Part shown: positions 27,705 to 37,245 of the stretch, one piece after another
Numbering within the stretch: the first letter of the stretch is position 1
How the letters are laid out: each line of letters opens with the position of its first letter
Origin: Planctomycetota bacterium
GTDB taxonomy: Bacteria; Planctomycetota; UBA1135; GCA-002686595
Assembly (NCBI GenBank): GCA_014237855.1
Contig: JABACD010000010.1
Coordinates: 1 to 64,000, forward strand
Reading direction: 5' to 3'
DNA: 64,000 bases
Translations under genes and position numbers: made by a program
The notes under the pieces: model-generated
Seen by the model: only the letters and a program-made list of their open reading frames with translations
The model's database searches: none
Told to the model about the DNA's origin: nothing

Positions 27705-28382
27705 ATGACAGCTCTCCACATGGACGAAGAGGTCAAGGGCATCCTTCGCAAGGTCTTACGTGCTCAGGCGTACCGCCAGATCATGGCCGCCAACATCCGT
27801 GGTCACGGCCTGAAGTTCCTGCTCGCTCCGGAGGGGCGAAGTGGTCTGGTGAACGATATCCGTCACATCCTCTTACAGGTTCGCGGAGTTCAGGAGCTCT
27901 ACACATCGATAGAGGGCGGTGATATTCGCCGTGAGGCTGCCAGCAAGATGGAGCGCATCCCATATCCCGAGTCGCGCTTCGAACTTGCGGCATTTCTGGC
28001 AACCTCTGACCTGGCAGAGCGTATTGCCATGGAGGGATACGCGAACTCCAGCTGCTCAGAGCTGGCCAAGATTGCCCGCATAGACCTCGACTATGAGCGG
28101 ACTGCCACGATACGCAGCCAGAAGCTGTTCCAGGAATTCACTGAGGATCCCGCACAGAAGCCACTGGTTCGTCAGGTCTTGCACCGCTGGTTGGTGATCT
28201 GCCTGCTCGCGCTCGGGCGTCCGGGGACGGTGGGGGATCGCCGGGCACTCGAGCTGGGCTTGCGCCAGCGATCCTGTGCGGACTCGATCAGGAGCTACCT
28301 GGAAGAGCTGGGGCCGCTGCTGGAGATCAGCGGCCTGGAACTCTCGGAGCTCTCCGAGAGCGGGCTCGTGCTACCGGGCTAG
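27705..28382 (+). CDS. Unknown protein, predicted all-helical, in operon with ferredoxin
   Basis: This 225-aa cytoplasmic protein is predominantly helical, with amphipathic segments and few strands. The stretch RFELAAFLATSDLAERIAME resembles helices of ferritin-like/PaaA-type proteins, but the paired EExxH iron motifs of those families are not clear. It sits 9 bases after the 2Fe-2S ferredoxin gene, so a ferredoxin-linked oxygenase or an iron-related role is a guess only. ATG 27705 is used; ATG 27720 (MDEEV) is also possible. Confidence 0.45.
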   Translation: MTALHMDEEVKGILRKVLRAQAYRQIMAANIRGHGLKFLLAPEGRSGLVNDIRHILLQVRGVQELYTSIEGGDIRREAASKMERIPYPESRFELAAFLATSDLAERIAMEGYANSSCSELAKIARIDLDYERTATIRSQKLFQEFTEDPAQKPLVRQVLHRWLVICLLALGRPGTVGDRRALELGLRQRSCADSIRSYLEELGPLLEISGLELSELSESGLVLPG

Positions 28383-28524
28383 GCCACTGTGATGGGGATT
28401 TGCGAGGCCGCTTGCGGTTCTCTGGGCGTCGTCGTACCGCTCGAAGCGCGACTTCGATATTGTCTGACCCTGACGGGCTCGGCCCTTGTACCGATTAACA
28501 CTCCGGATCTCCCCCCATAATCCC

Positions 28525-29391
28525 ATGTCCGATCGACCGCTGACTCTCTTCGACGTCGCCCCCGGTAAGGTCCTCGCAGAGCGCTACCAGATTCGCAAGC
28601 CTTACCGCCACGGGGGTATGGCAGCTACCTTCATCTGCACTGATGCTGAGGATGGGTCGGACTGCGAACTGCAGGTCTTTCCTTCGGCGTTGTTCGACAA
28701 GAAGGCCCAGGCTGATGAGTTTGCTGAAGCTCTGGAGAAGTGGAAGGAGGTTGACTCGGCCGCAATCGTCCAGGTGCGAGTCGTGGTCGTCCGTGATGAT
28801 GGAACACTCTTGTTGATCACGGATGTTCCCAGGGGGCAGTCACTGCGCGACTGGATCCAGGCAAACGAGAGAATGCCTGTCGCCGATGTCCTGGCTCTGG
28901 GGAGGCACCTGCTGGGAGGCCTTGAGATGGTCCATGGAGCTGGGCAGGTACATGGCGATGTCAAGCCCCATGCAATTCACATCGAGGGGGGGCCGGTCGA
29001 GACCATGCTGGTCGATGGCGGAATCACATCAGGACTCTGGAGTGCCAAGCATCTAGGCGACAAGACCGCCTTGATCGGAACGCCCTTCTACGCGCCCGTT
29101 GAGCAGTTTGGTGGTGACTCTCCGGACATCCAGTCCGACATCTACAACATTGCCACGGTGATGTATGAGCTCTGCACCGGAGTGGTTCCCTGGCCAGGGT
29201 CGAGCTTCCTGGAGATCTTCCAGGCCAAGCTCGAGAAGCGTCCACCCTCGATGAAGAGCCGAGCACCAGAGGTCGATGTGCCTCCCCTACTGGAAGAGGC
29301 GATCATGGGGGGACTCCTGGCAGACAGGCGTGAACGCTATTCGAGCGTGCGATCGTTCATGGAGCGGCTCGAGGCCGTCGAGTTGGACTGA
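28525..29391 (+). CDS. Protein-kinase-like protein lacking key catalytic residues (predicted pseudokinase)
   Basis: This 288-aa soluble protein has the bacterial Hanks-type kinase fold. However, the VAIK Lys is Gln50 (in CELQVFP), the catalytic loop reads HGDVKPHA with Ala where the Mg-binding Asn belongs (residue 150), and DFG is DGG (164-166). The glycine-rich loop (RHGGMAATF), the Asp of the HGD and a APVEQF activation/P+1-type segment remain. Such changes suggest loss or strong alteration of phosphotransfer, leaving ATP or partner binding. It has no membrane helix or sensor domain. ATG 28525 is preferred over 28486. It is 20 bases upstream of the creatininase-family gene. Confidence 0.75.
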   Translation: MSDRPLTLFDVAPGKVLAERYQIRKPYRHGGMAATFICTDAEDGSDCELQVFPSALFDKKAQADEFAEALEKWKEVDSAAIVQVRVVVVRDDGTLLLITDVPRGQSLRDWIQANERMPVADVLALGRHLLGGLEMVHGAGQVHGDVKPHAIHIEGGPVETMLVDGGITSGLWSAKHLGDKTALIGTPFYAPVEQFGGDSPDIQSDIYNIATVMYELCTGVVPWPGSSFLEIFQAKLEKRPPSMKSRAPEVDVPPLLEEAIMGGLLADRRERYSSVRSFMERLEAVELD

Positions 29392-29411
29392 TCAGGCGGG
29401 GCCTGGGGGCG

Positions 29412-30158
29412 ATGACAGAGATCAAGCATGGCAGCCAAGTTGATGCGGAAGATCTGTTCGGCCCGCGTGTGATCGCCATCTTGCCCATGGGGTCAACCGA
29501 ACCCCACGGACCGCACTTACCACTTGATACGGACGTGGTGCTCGCCGAGGCTCTTTCCAGAGCAGTTGCCAGTCAGCTTGCCCGCGAGGATGTTTCCGCC
29601 CTGGTACTGCCTGCGATTCCCTATGGGGTCACCCGCCTGGCCCAGAGTTTTGCGGGCGGTGTGACCTTGAGGCCTGGAACTCTCTGGGCGCTCGTCGAGG
29701 ACATGGTGCTCTCACTGCAACAGGATGGAATTCGGCAGCTATTGCTGTGCAATTGCCATCACGAGTGGGAGCACCAGCGGGTGCTACACAATCTTGCATT
29801 GGACTACGTCGAGCGGGGTGAGGGCGCCTGCCAGATCCTGATGCCGGCCAGGAATGACTCGCGGCTGGAGGAAGTCGAGTGCCACGGTGGGCGCCGAGAG
29901 ACGAGCCTCATGCTTGCTGCGGCCCCAGGGCGAGTCGAGATGCAGGATCTGGAGCGATTGGAGCCGTTTCAAATCGATCTGCCGGTGCCTGAGAGAGGAG
30001 TTAACCGCTCATTGGCCGAACTGGGGGCTGCTCGGGGTTATTGCGGTGATCCTTCAGGTGCCAGTCAAGCAGAGGGTAGCCAGCTCCTCCAACAGCTCGC
30101 CGAGGGGCACGTCAGTGCTTGCCGGGAGACCTGGGCTGACCTGTTTGTTCTGAGCTGA
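29412..30158 (+). CDS. Creatininase-family amidohydrolase
   Basis: This 248-aa protein shows metal-binding motifs of the creatininase family: GSTEPHGPHLPLDTD (Glu, His and Asp ligands) near residues 27-41, an NCHHEWEH block where the family usually has NGHGGN, and ECHGGRRETS for the ETS metal-site motif. Members hydrolyse cyclic or peptide amide bonds; some are MftE-like peptidases. There is no mycofactocin locus nearby. It follows the predicted pseudokinase closely and may share its transcript. The NxHGGN variation makes substrate assignment unsafe. Confidence 0.8.
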   Translation: MTEIKHGSQVDAEDLFGPRVIAILPMGSTEPHGPHLPLDTDVVLAEALSRAVASQLAREDVSALVLPAIPYGVTRLAQSFAGGVTLRPGTLWALVEDMVLSLQQDGIRQLLLCNCHHEWEHQRVLHNLALDYVERGEGACQILMPARNDSRLEEVECHGGRRETSLMLAAAPGRVEMQDLERLEPFQIDLPVPERGVNRSLAELGAARGYCGDPSGASQAEGSQLLQQLAEGHVSACRETWADLFVLS

Positions 30159-30235
30159 TTCAGCCGATGCGCCGTGGAGCCGATGAAGTAGGCTCTGCAC
30201 CAGACCTTGACGTACCCAGCCCCCCAGGAGTCCCC

Positions 30236-31099
30236 GTGAGGATCAGCGAGATCTACCAGTCCGGCAAGCCCGTCTACTCATTCGAGTTCTTCCCTCCCAA
30301 GACGGATGAGGGAGCGCAGGCCCTGATGGCTGCGGTCTCTGATCTGAAGGGAAAGCAGTCACCTGACTTTGTCTCCGTGACCTGTGGCGCTGGTGGCAGT
30401 ACGCGGGAGCGCACACTCGAGGTGGTCTCCAGGATTCAGAACGAGCTGAACTTGACGGCCATGGCTCACCTGACATGTGTAGCTTCGAGCAAGGGCGACC
30501 TGCGCGAGAGCATGCGTCGCATGATCACCGAGAACGTGGAGAACATCCTGGCGCTTCGCGGTGACGTTCCAGAAGGTCAGGATGAATTCGTTCCTGTGGA
30601 GAACGGCTTCAGTCATGCCACTGACCTGATCGACTACCTGGCGAACAACTACTTCGTGGATATCGGGGCTGCCTGTTATCCGGAGCGTCACCCTGAGTCC
30701 CCGGATGCCGACGAGGACATGAAGTGGACCAAGGAGAAGTACGATCGTGGCGCGAACTTTCTGATCTCGCAGATGTTCTTCGACAACTCCTACTACTTTG
30801 ACTTCGCCGAAAGGTCGAAGGCGGCCGGAGTTGAGGCCCCGATCATTCCCGGCATCATGCCCATCACCAATGTGGCACAGATCGAGCGCTTCACGCAGAT
30901 GTGTGGGGCAACCATTCCTCAAGAGCTTCAGGATCGCCTACGTCTGGCAGAAGGTGATCCGGCGAAGGTCATGGCAACCGGTATCGAGCACGCGATCGAG
31001 CAGTGCCGCGAGCTGTTGGAGAAGGGAGCGCCCGGGATCCACTTCTACACGCTAAACAAGAGCCACGCGACGCGCTCCATCCTGGCAGCCTTGTTGTAA
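30236..31099 (+). CDS. metF: Methylenetetrahydrofolate reductase
   Basis: This 287-aa cytoplasmic flavoenzyme converts methylene-THF to methyl-THF for methionine synthesis. The N terminus YSFEFFPPKTDEG is the conserved folate/FAD region. It is followed by VSVTCGAGGSTRERT, the NILALRGDVPEGQ loop, and FLISQMFFDNSYYFDF. GTG 30236 is chosen because AGGAG lies 5 bases upstream (30226-30230) and the family starts there; the open frame extends 23 codons further. It is convergent with the histidine kinase gene. Confidence 0.93.
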   Translation: MRISEIYQSGKPVYSFEFFPPKTDEGAQALMAAVSDLKGKQSPDFVSVTCGAGGSTRERTLEVVSRIQNELNLTAMAHLTCVASSKGDLRESMRRMITENVENILALRGDVPEGQDEFVPVENGFSHATDLIDYLANNYFVDIGAACYPERHPESPDADEDMKWTKEKYDRGANFLISQMFFDNSYYFDFAERSKAAGVEAPIIPGIMPITNVAQIERFTQMCGATIPQELQDRLRLAEGDPAKVMATGIEHAIEQCRELLEKGAPGIHFYTLNKSHATRSILAALL

Positions 31100-31128
31100 G
31101 GGCTCTTACTGCTCGCGGGTGATGAGTG

Positions 31129-33576
31129 TCACTCTCGTTTCGAGCCGTGCAGTTCGATGACCCTGCTCAGGGCGTTCAAGAGCGCGTTGGCCTTGAAGGG
31201 CTTGCCCAGGAACTCCAGTGGCGCAAGCTTCGGAATGTCGATGTTGGAGCGCTCTTTGGTGTGGCCACTCGAGATGACGATGGGGATATTTGGATCGAGC
31301 AGCCGAATTTTATGGGCAGCCTGGATGCCACTGATCCCCGGCATGGTCAGGTCCATCATGACGATGTCGATCCTGTCTCCATTCTCCTCAAACTTCTGCA
31401 CACTTTCCTCGCCCGTGCTGGCCGTGATCACCTGGTGGCCAGCACGGGTCAGAATCTTGATCACGACCTCACGTACCAGTGGCTCGTCATCGACGACCAT
31501 GACCGTGATTGCTTCGAGGGTGGGGCGCTGCGTTGCACTTGATTGCGTCACTCTCGATACCGGCTCTTCGGGTAAGGTAGAGGGGGGCAGGCAGATGCTG
31601 ATGCAGGTGCCCTTCTCAAGCTCCGACTTCAGGTGGATGGAGCCGCCATGTCCGGAAATGATACCAAGGACCGCACTCAGTCCGAGTCCGCGTCCCTTGG
31701 ACCGTGTGGTGAAGAAGGGGTCGAAAATCCTCTTCTGAGTTTCCGATGTCATTCCTACACCGGAATCACACACTTCAACGAGACATGATGGCGAGGCGTC
31801 AGGAGGTGTGCCGAGTATCAAGCCGTTGAGCGTTGGGGGAGGGGGAGTGCTCATGGCAACTCTTATTCGAATTGTGCCACGCTGATCCTCAAGGGCATCT
31901 GAGGCGTTGGTGATCAGGTTCATGATCACCTGTCTTAGCTGTGTGGCATCTCCAGCGACACGAGTCATGTCCTTGGCGAGGTCGAGGTTAAGCTCAGCAC
32001 TCTTGGAGATTGATGAATTGAGAAGGTGGCTCATCTCCTCAACCAAGTCGACGAGGTCTACCGATTGTGCCCGAAGATGCCGACGTCCCGAGTAGTTCAT
32101 GAGCTGAGTAGTTAGCTCTGAAGCTCTCTCTGCAGACTTTGCGATGATGGCTAACTGAGACGCATGTGGAGAGCCCTCGGGCAGGTCTTGTTGGATCAGG
32201 GTGGTATTGCCAAGAATTCCTACAAGCAGGTTGTTGAAGTCGTGGGCAATTCCACCGGCCAGTAGTCCGAGGCTCTCCAGCTTCTGGGATTGATGGAATT
32301 GCAGCTCGAGCAGCTCTCGGGCCTTGTCTGCCTGCTGCCGTGCGCTGATGTCCGTGAAGGTGACCACCGCACCCTTCAACCGGCCATCTTGAGTTACAGG
32401 GTGAGAGCGGAACTCAACAGGGAAGCTGGTGTTGTCCGCACGCCAGAACACGTCGGAGTCGGAGTGAACAGGACGTCCTTCTTGCAAGTAATTGAACAGC
32501 TCAGCGTCCCGTCGTGGAATGAGCTGTTCCTCAGCGTTGGAGTGTAGGATGGCCTCATGCATGTTGCAGCCCTGCAATTCGATCGCTCGGTCGTACCCCA
32601 AGAGTTGCAGGCCAGTGGCGTTGCAAAAGGTGCAGCAACCTTCCATGTCGAGGCCGAAGATTCCCTCGCCGGTGGAGTTGAGAAGGGAGCGAACCTGGGC
32701 TTCGCTTGCTGCGAGTTCAGTGTTGCGAATGAGGTGGGAGCGCAGTAGCAATGAGATGGTGACAGCGGTCCCTAGCAACCCCAGGAACAGAAGTGTCTTG
32801 ATTGGAGAGCTATAGCTTTCGAGGTGCCTTGGAGAGGGGGCAACATGCACCAGCAAGGGACTGTCAAAGGCTTTTAGCTCGAGCTGCTGGTGATATGGCC
32901 AGGTTGAAGGATCACCTGGGACCACACCGAAGGCCGCTGTGCCGTCCGGCTCGGAGAGTCCAAGTCTGAACTCCTTCATGAAGGTGGGCTCGGAGAGGCA
33001 AGCTTCAGCGATGTCTTGAAACAGGAACGAGCCGTTTAGGTACCCAATCGGTTTCCTCCCCGATTCGCTGAAGATTGGCCAAAAAAAGCTGAAGCCGCGA
33101 CCTTTGTTGCCATAGGACTCGCACTTGGTCCTGCGCGCGAGCCCAGTGTCTCTTGCCGCTTCGATTGCTTTGATCGTTTCTTCGCTTGGGGCCCCGCTGG
33201 GGTGGTGGTCGCCTTCGTCTACGGAGTCCAGGTTTGCAGGGAGTCCTCTTTCTGCGAGATCCTGGTCGCTGAGGACCTTGAGCTTATTCACCCCAGGAAT
33301 GAACTCGACAGGCGAGAGGGTGTCCCCGAAGCTTGCGGGCCTGGCTGGAGGTATGAGCCGAACTCCTTCCCCCGCATACCGGGCTATCATCGATACGCGT
33401 GTGTCGATCCAGTCCTGCAAGCGCTGCATGACCTGGTCAGCGACAATCCTGGTCTCGAGCGTGATTTTCTCTCGCTGGTTGTCCGTCTGTTTTTTCCAGA
33501 GCACAGCCCCAGCAGCAACGAGGAGAATGAACGTACTCAGGGGCCAGATCGAGACCCTATTCCAGGAACTTCTCAT
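31129..33576 (-). CDS. Hybrid sensor histidine kinase (PAS, HisKA, HATPase, REC)
   Basis: This 815-aa inner-membrane kinase has an N-terminal helix (12-27), an extracytoplasmic sensor domain (about 30-260), a second helix (261-281) and a PAS domain (about 292-410). HisKA carries the autophosphorylated His445 in GGIAHDFNNLL. The HATPase has an N box (NLITNASDAL, 553-562), G1 (CDSGVGM) and G2 (GRGLGLSAVLG). The receiver domain has Asp742 (MMDLTMPG) and an acidic pair (696-697). No separate response regulator lies nearby, so the output is unknown. A perfect palindrome (33697-33714) about 120 bases upstream may be an operator. Confidence 0.94.
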   Translation of the reverse strand: MRSSWNRVSIWPLSTFILLVAAGAVLWKKQTDNQREKITLETRIVADQVMQRLQDWIDTRVSMIARYAGEGVRLIPPARPASFGDTLSPVEFIPGVNKLKVLSDQDLAERGLPANLDSVDEGDHHPSGAPSEETIKAIEAARDTGLARRTKCESYGNKGRGFSFFWPIFSESGRKPIGYLNGSFLFQDIAEACLSEPTFMKEFRLGLSEPDGTAAFGVVPGDPSTWPYHQQLELKAFDSPLLVHVAPSPRHLESYSSPIKTLLFLGLLGTAVTISLLLRSHLIRNTELAASEAQVRSLLNSTGEGIFGLDMEGCCTFCNATGLQLLGYDRAIELQGCNMHEAILHSNAEEQLIPRRDAELFNYLQEGRPVHSDSDVFWRADNTSFPVEFRSHPVTQDGRLKGAVVTFTDISARQQADKARELLELQFHQSQKLESLGLLAGGIAHDFNNLLVGILGNTTLIQQDLPEGSPHASQLAIIAKSAERASELTTQLMNYSGRRHLRAQSVDLVDLVEEMSHLLNSSISKSAELNLDLAKDMTRVAGDATQLRQVIMNLITNASDALEDQRGTIRIRVAMSTPPPPTLNGLILGTPPDASPSCLVEVCDSGVGMTSETQKRIFDPFFTTRSKGRGLGLSAVLGIISGHGGSIHLKSELEKGTCISICLPPSTLPEEPVSRVTQSSATQRPTLEAITVMVVDDEPLVREVVIKILTRAGHQVITASTGEESVQKFEENGDRIDIVMMDLTMPGISGIQAAHKIRLLDPNIPIVISSGHTKERSNIDIPKLAPLEFLGKPFKANALLNALSRVIELHGSKRE

Positions 33577-33696
33577 CGGTTTGAACGGCAGTCCATCACG
33601 AAAAAGCCGTACCTATCATTGGAGGATATGATTCTTTCACTTGGCCTTGGTGACGAGGAATCGCTGGGCAACCCAAGCCCAGACTGGCCATTGGGA

Positions 33697-33714
33697 GTTG
33701 AACCCTGGTTCAAC
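33697..33714. promoter_or_regulatory. Perfect 8+2+8 palindrome, possible operator
   Basis: GTTGAACC-CT-GGTTCAAC is a perfect 8-base inverted repeat with a two-base spacer. It lies in the 241-base gap upstream of the histidine kinase gene and downstream of mrp. Palindromes of this size and symmetry usually bind a dimeric regulator. It lacks a U-tract, so it is not a clear terminator. Confidence 0.4.
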
Positions 33715-33817
33715 ATTTCTGAGCAGACCTCCACGCAGGTGTTGGTCGATCTGACTATCGATCAGGTGCTGCTCAGCTACAGAAGATTCTTACAGCGACT
33801 AACCCTGGTGAGGTGGG

Positions 33818-35011
33818 CTACTGCAGGATCGGAAGCGAGAACTGCTTCATTGCAAGGCGTTGCGCGAATCTCCCCGCCACCTCGCAGAATCGTTGGGCAA
33901 GCAGTGAATCGGGCTTGGCCACGACGATCGGGTCGCCGCCGTCGCCTCCCAACCGAACAGCTGGGTTCAGAGGGAGGCTTCCTAGCACCGGAAAGTTGAA
34001 CTTGGCAGCAAGACGCTCCGCTCCGCCACTGCCAAAGATGTCCACGGTGGTGCTGAAGTGACCCTCCCCATCGACGAGAACCTTCTCTGCGTGGTCGCCG
34101 AACTCGAATTCAATCTCCGATCCGGCAGCAGCAGGGGCGCGCCCCTCTATGGCGAACCCGGCCATGTTCTCCACGATTCCCAGGATTTCGACGTTCACCT
34201 GGGCGAACATGGCAATGGCCTTGCTCACGTCGAAGGTGCTCACGGCCTGTGGCGTGGTTACCAGGACTGCGCCCGAGAGAGGGACGACCTGGGCCAGCGA
34301 GATTTGGGCGTCGCCGGTACCTGGCGGCATGTCCACCAGCAGGTAGTCGAGTTCGCCCCAGTCGACATCCCTCAGGAACTGCTCGATGAACTTGTGGATC
34401 ATTGGACCACGCCACATGATCGGCTTGTCCTCCTCGACCAGGTATCCGATCGACATGGTCTTGACGCCATGACGTTCCTTCGGCTGGATCTTCTTTCCGT
34501 CGGAAGCCGGTTGGCCCGCTAGCCCCATCATCATCGGGATGTCGGGGCCGTAGACGTCGCAGTCGAGAATGCCGACCCTGGCTCCGGTCTTCTGAAGCGC
34601 ACAAGCCAGATTGACGGTCGCGGTACTCTTGCCGACGCCGCCCTTGCCCGAAGAAATTGCGATCACATGGGCGATGTTGTTGGGGAGGCTCGAGTCGGAG
34701 CCACCCATACCCTTGACGACGGCCGTCATCTCGATTGAGACGTCGGTCACCCCTGGTACCTCGCGAATGACCTGTTCAGCCTGTTGCTTGAGCTGGTCCT
34801 TCACCGGGCAGGCCGGTGTGGTCAGGTTGATTGTCACGTTGACCCGGCCGTCCTCGACCTCGTTCTTGGTGACGAAGCCAAGCGTGACGATGTCCTGGTT
34901 GAGGTCGGGATCTTGAACGGCGCGTAGGGCGTCAAGGACTTGGGCGGGAGTGGGCTGCGACACGGATGTTGTTGCGGATTCGGGTGGCTGGTCAGTCAAT
35001 TGGGCCACCAT
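33818..35011 (-). CDS. mrp: Mrp/ApbC-type P-loop iron-sulfur carrier ATPase
   Basis: This 397-aa protein has an N-terminal MIP18/DUF59 domain (VLDALRAVQDPDLNQDIVTLG to about residue 100). The Mrp ATPase core has the deviant Walker A SSGKGGVGKST, DCDVYGPDIPMMMG, and VDMPPGTGDAQ. Mrp/Nbp35 proteins carry or assemble 4Fe-4S clusters. The usual CxxC pair after ENM in the C-terminal part is absent: ENMAGF is followed by an insertion rich in Ala and Glu. A divergent cluster site, or loss of cluster binding, is possible. It is in line with, but 241 bases from, the kinase gene. Confidence 0.9.
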   Translation of the reverse strand: MVAQLTDQPPESATTSVSQPTPAQVLDALRAVQDPDLNQDIVTLGFVTKNEVEDGRVNVTINLTTPACPVKDQLKQQAEQVIREVPGVTDVSIEMTAVVKGMGGSDSSLPNNIAHVIAISSGKGGVGKSTATVNLACALQKTGARVGILDCDVYGPDIPMMMGLAGQPASDGKKIQPKERHGVKTMSIGYLVEEDKPIMWRGPMIHKFIEQFLRDVDWGELDYLLVDMPPGTGDAQISLAQVVPLSGAVLVTTPQAVSTFDVSKAIAMFAQVNVEILGIVENMAGFAIEGRAPAAAGSEIEFEFGDHAEKVLVDGEGHFSTTVDIFGSGGAERLAAKFNFPVLGSLPLNPAVRLGGDGGDPIVVAKPDSLLAQRFCEVAGRFAQRLAMKQFSLPILQ

Positions 35012-35628
35012 CCTAGGCTCGCTTCTCGGGGGAGGGAAGGGGGACTCTGCCGTGTACGTCAGAATCTGAGAAGAAGCCCCTGCGAAGCTCGGCGACCCTT
35101 ACCTCCAGCACGGCCCTGACGGCGTGCTCCCTATCACCCCGGTTGGGGATCGGTGGGGCAGACCTCCCCAGCTCTCTTGCACGTAGCAGCTTCGATGTAA
35201 TCCAGGTGCTCCTGGAGTTGAGTTCGCTGCGGGCGAAGGTGCTGAGCAGGCCTCGCTTAGCAGTTTGGCCGCCTTGGGGGGAGAGGGAGGTCTGTGAGGG
35301 ACTGGCCAGGCGGGGTCCCCAGGAAAATCGCGAAGCTCTCGTGGTGGGTGGCAGTTGCACCAGGAGTAACATTGGTTCTTGAGACTCGATCTGACAGGTC
35401 CCGGGGACATGCACAAGAGAATGAACAATCAAATCGACCGCAGGGGCGGGGGCTTGCGGCTACCAGCTCGGCCAGGGGTTGGCCGTCTGGCTGTCGAATC
35501 GCCCATGAACTCCGCAAGCGCTCATCTCTCTGGAGGGTTGATCAAGACGATTCCCTGTTCGGCCAGCGCGAAGCCGCTGCTCTCCGCACTGGAGGTGGGG
35601 AGCAAGGGCTCCGCTTCATCCAGTACCC
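35012..35628. other. 617-base gap upstream of queC, nothing recognised
   Basis: Between the divergent mrp (-) and queC (+) genes, several frames of 80 to 140 codons are open on either strand, but none shows a conserved domain, signal peptide or ribosome-binding site. I looked for a preQ1 riboswitch near queC and saw no clear match. The stretch should hold both promoters. It is unusually long for this gene-dense region. Confidence 0.45.
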
Positions 35629-36378
35629 TTGCCTGTGAACGTGAGTAGGCAGGAGGGTTCAGCGCAACGCCCCCGAGCGGTATGCCTGCTCTCAGGGGGC
35701 ATGGACTCTGCCGTTTGCCTGGCCGAGGCGATGGCGGAGAGCTTTGAAGTTCACGCTCTCTCCTTTGACTACGGCCAGCGTCATGATGTTGAGCTGGCGG
35801 CATCGAAGCTCGTTGCGAGGGCGGGCGCCGCGGTGAGTCACCGAGTCGTGCAGCTCGACCTTCGCAGCCTCGGCGGCTCAGCACTCACCGATAGTATCGA
35901 CGTGCCGATGTCTCGCTCCGAGGATGAGATCGGCGAGGGAATCCCGGTCACCTACGTTCCGGCGCGGAATACTGTCTTCCTCTCGATTGCTCTGGGGTGG
36001 GCGGAGGTCCTGGGTGCACGCGACATCTACATCGGAGTCAACGCCCTCGACTATTCAGGCTACCCTGACTGTCGCCGCGAGTTTCTGGAGGCCTTTGAGC
36101 GCCTGGCCGGGGTTGCCACTGCCGCTGGAGCAGAAGAGGAGGCACGGTTTCGAGTTCGCGCACCCCTGCTCGAGCTGAGCAAGGCCGACATCGTGCGCCG
36201 TGCGAACGAGCTGGGGGTTGATCTCGGACTGACCCACACTTGTTACTCTCCGGAGCTGATCGACGGGGTGGTCCATAGCTGTGGGGCCTGTGACGCTTGC
36301 TCGCTCCGTCTGAGGGGTTTCGCCGAAGCTGGCGAGACCGATCCCTTGCCCTACCTACCAGCCCCAAAAAACAGATGA
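35629..36378 (+). CDS. queC: 7-cyano-7-deazaguanine synthase
   Basis: This 249-aa enzyme makes preQ0 from carboxy-deazaguanine in queuosine biosynthesis. It has the PP-loop [21 protein letters not shown] and the zinc-binding Cys set (CYSPELIDG followed by CGACDAC). The start is uncertain: TTG 35629, GTG 35635 and GTG 35641 are all in frame near the beginning. The other que genes are not in the window. The stop overlaps mazG by 4 bases. Confidence 0.92.
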   Translation: MPVNVSRQEGSAQRPRAVCLLSGGMDSAVCLAEAMAESFEVHALSFDYGQRHDVELAASKLVARAGAAVSHRVVQLDLRSLGGSALTDSIDVPMSRSEDEIGEGIPVTYVPARNTVFLSIALGWAEVLGARDIYIGVNALDYSGYPDCRREFLEAFERLAGVATAAGAEEEARFRVRAPLLELSKADIVRRANELGVDLGLTHTCYSPELIDGVVHSCGACDACSLRLRGFAEAGETDPLPYLPAPKNR

Positions 36379-37211
36379 GCTCATCTCGCTCCGAGGCTAT
36401 CGAGAATCTCCTGCAGGTCGTGGATGCCCTTCGGGAACCAGATGGTTGCCCTTGGGACCGCAAGCAGACGGTCGGATCCATGGCGACCTATGTCATTGAG
36501 GAGGCTTATGAGCTGGTCGAGGCAATCGAGAACGAGGACGACGCGAACACCTGCGAGGAGCTAGGGGACCTGTTGATGGTCCTGGCCATGATCTGCCGCA
36601 TTGCTGCGGAGGCTGGTCGCTTTGACATGGAGCGCGCAGCTCGCGAGATCCACGAGAAGATCATCCGACGCCACCCCCATGTGTTTGGCGATAGTGAGGC
36701 CGAGGACGCGGAGGAGGCCCTGGCCAGCTGGGAGGCAGTCAAGGGCGAGGAGCGCCGGGAGGCTCGTGTCGACAGTAGTGCGCTCGCCGGTCTCCCCGTG
36801 GCCCTACCGGCCCTCGCCCGAGCTGGTCGTACCTGTGACAAGGCCGTCTCATCCGGCTTTCGCTGGGAAACAGCGGCCGGGGCCTGGGCGAAGGTCGAGG
36901 AAGAGCTCGGGGAGCTCAAGGAAGCGCTCCGAGGTACAGACCTCGAGGCTGGGCCCAAGGTCAAGGTAGAAGGCGAGGTCCGTGAGCAGGTCGAGGCCGA
37001 GCTCGGAGACCTGCTGATGGCAGCAGCCTTCTTCGGGCGCTACGTTGGACTGGATCCAGAGAAGGTCTGTCGTGCCGCCCTTCGTCGCTTCGAGGCCCGC
37101 TTCCGGCACATGGAGAGTGGGCTGGGCGCCCCCTTGGCGGGCTTTGATCTGGCCCACCTCATGGAGGCTTGGGCGGCAGCCAAGGAGGCGGGCTCGGTCC
37201 CGGAGGCCTAG
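36375..37211 (+). CDS. mazG: Nucleoside triphosphate pyrophosphohydrolase MazG
   Basis: This 278-aa protein has two MazG domains. The first ([16 protein letters not shown], then [11 protein letters not shown]...[10 protein letters not shown]) carries the EExxE...EExxD metal motif; the second ([13 protein letters not shown]) repeats it. MazG hydrolyses dNTPs/NTPs to monophosphates, lowering mutagenic or ppGpp-related nucleotides. ATG 36375 overlaps queC's stop by four bases. The tRNA-Asp gene follows after 77 bases. Confidence 0.93.
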   Translation: MSSSRSEAIENLLQVVDALREPDGCPWDRKQTVGSMATYVIEEAYELVEAIENEDDANTCEELGDLLMVLAMICRIAAEAGRFDMERAAREIHEKIIRRHPHVFGDSEAEDAEEALASWEAVKGEERREARVDSSALAGLPVALPALARAGRTCDKAVSSGFRWETAAGAWAKVEEELGELKEALRGTDLEAGPKVKVEGEVREQVEAELGDLLMAAAFFGRYVGLDPEKVCRAALRRFEARFRHMESGLGAPLAGFDLAHLMEAWAAAKEAGSVPEA

Positions 37212-37245
37212 TTCCGAAAGCCGGGCGGACTTTCCGACCTCCCTC

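Noticed and set aside
33202..33999. Open frame running from the kinase gene through the gap into mrp, antisense
   Set aside because: Overlaps two confident minus-strand genes; the ATG at 33628 opens a plausible-looking stretch, but nothing in it is recognised.
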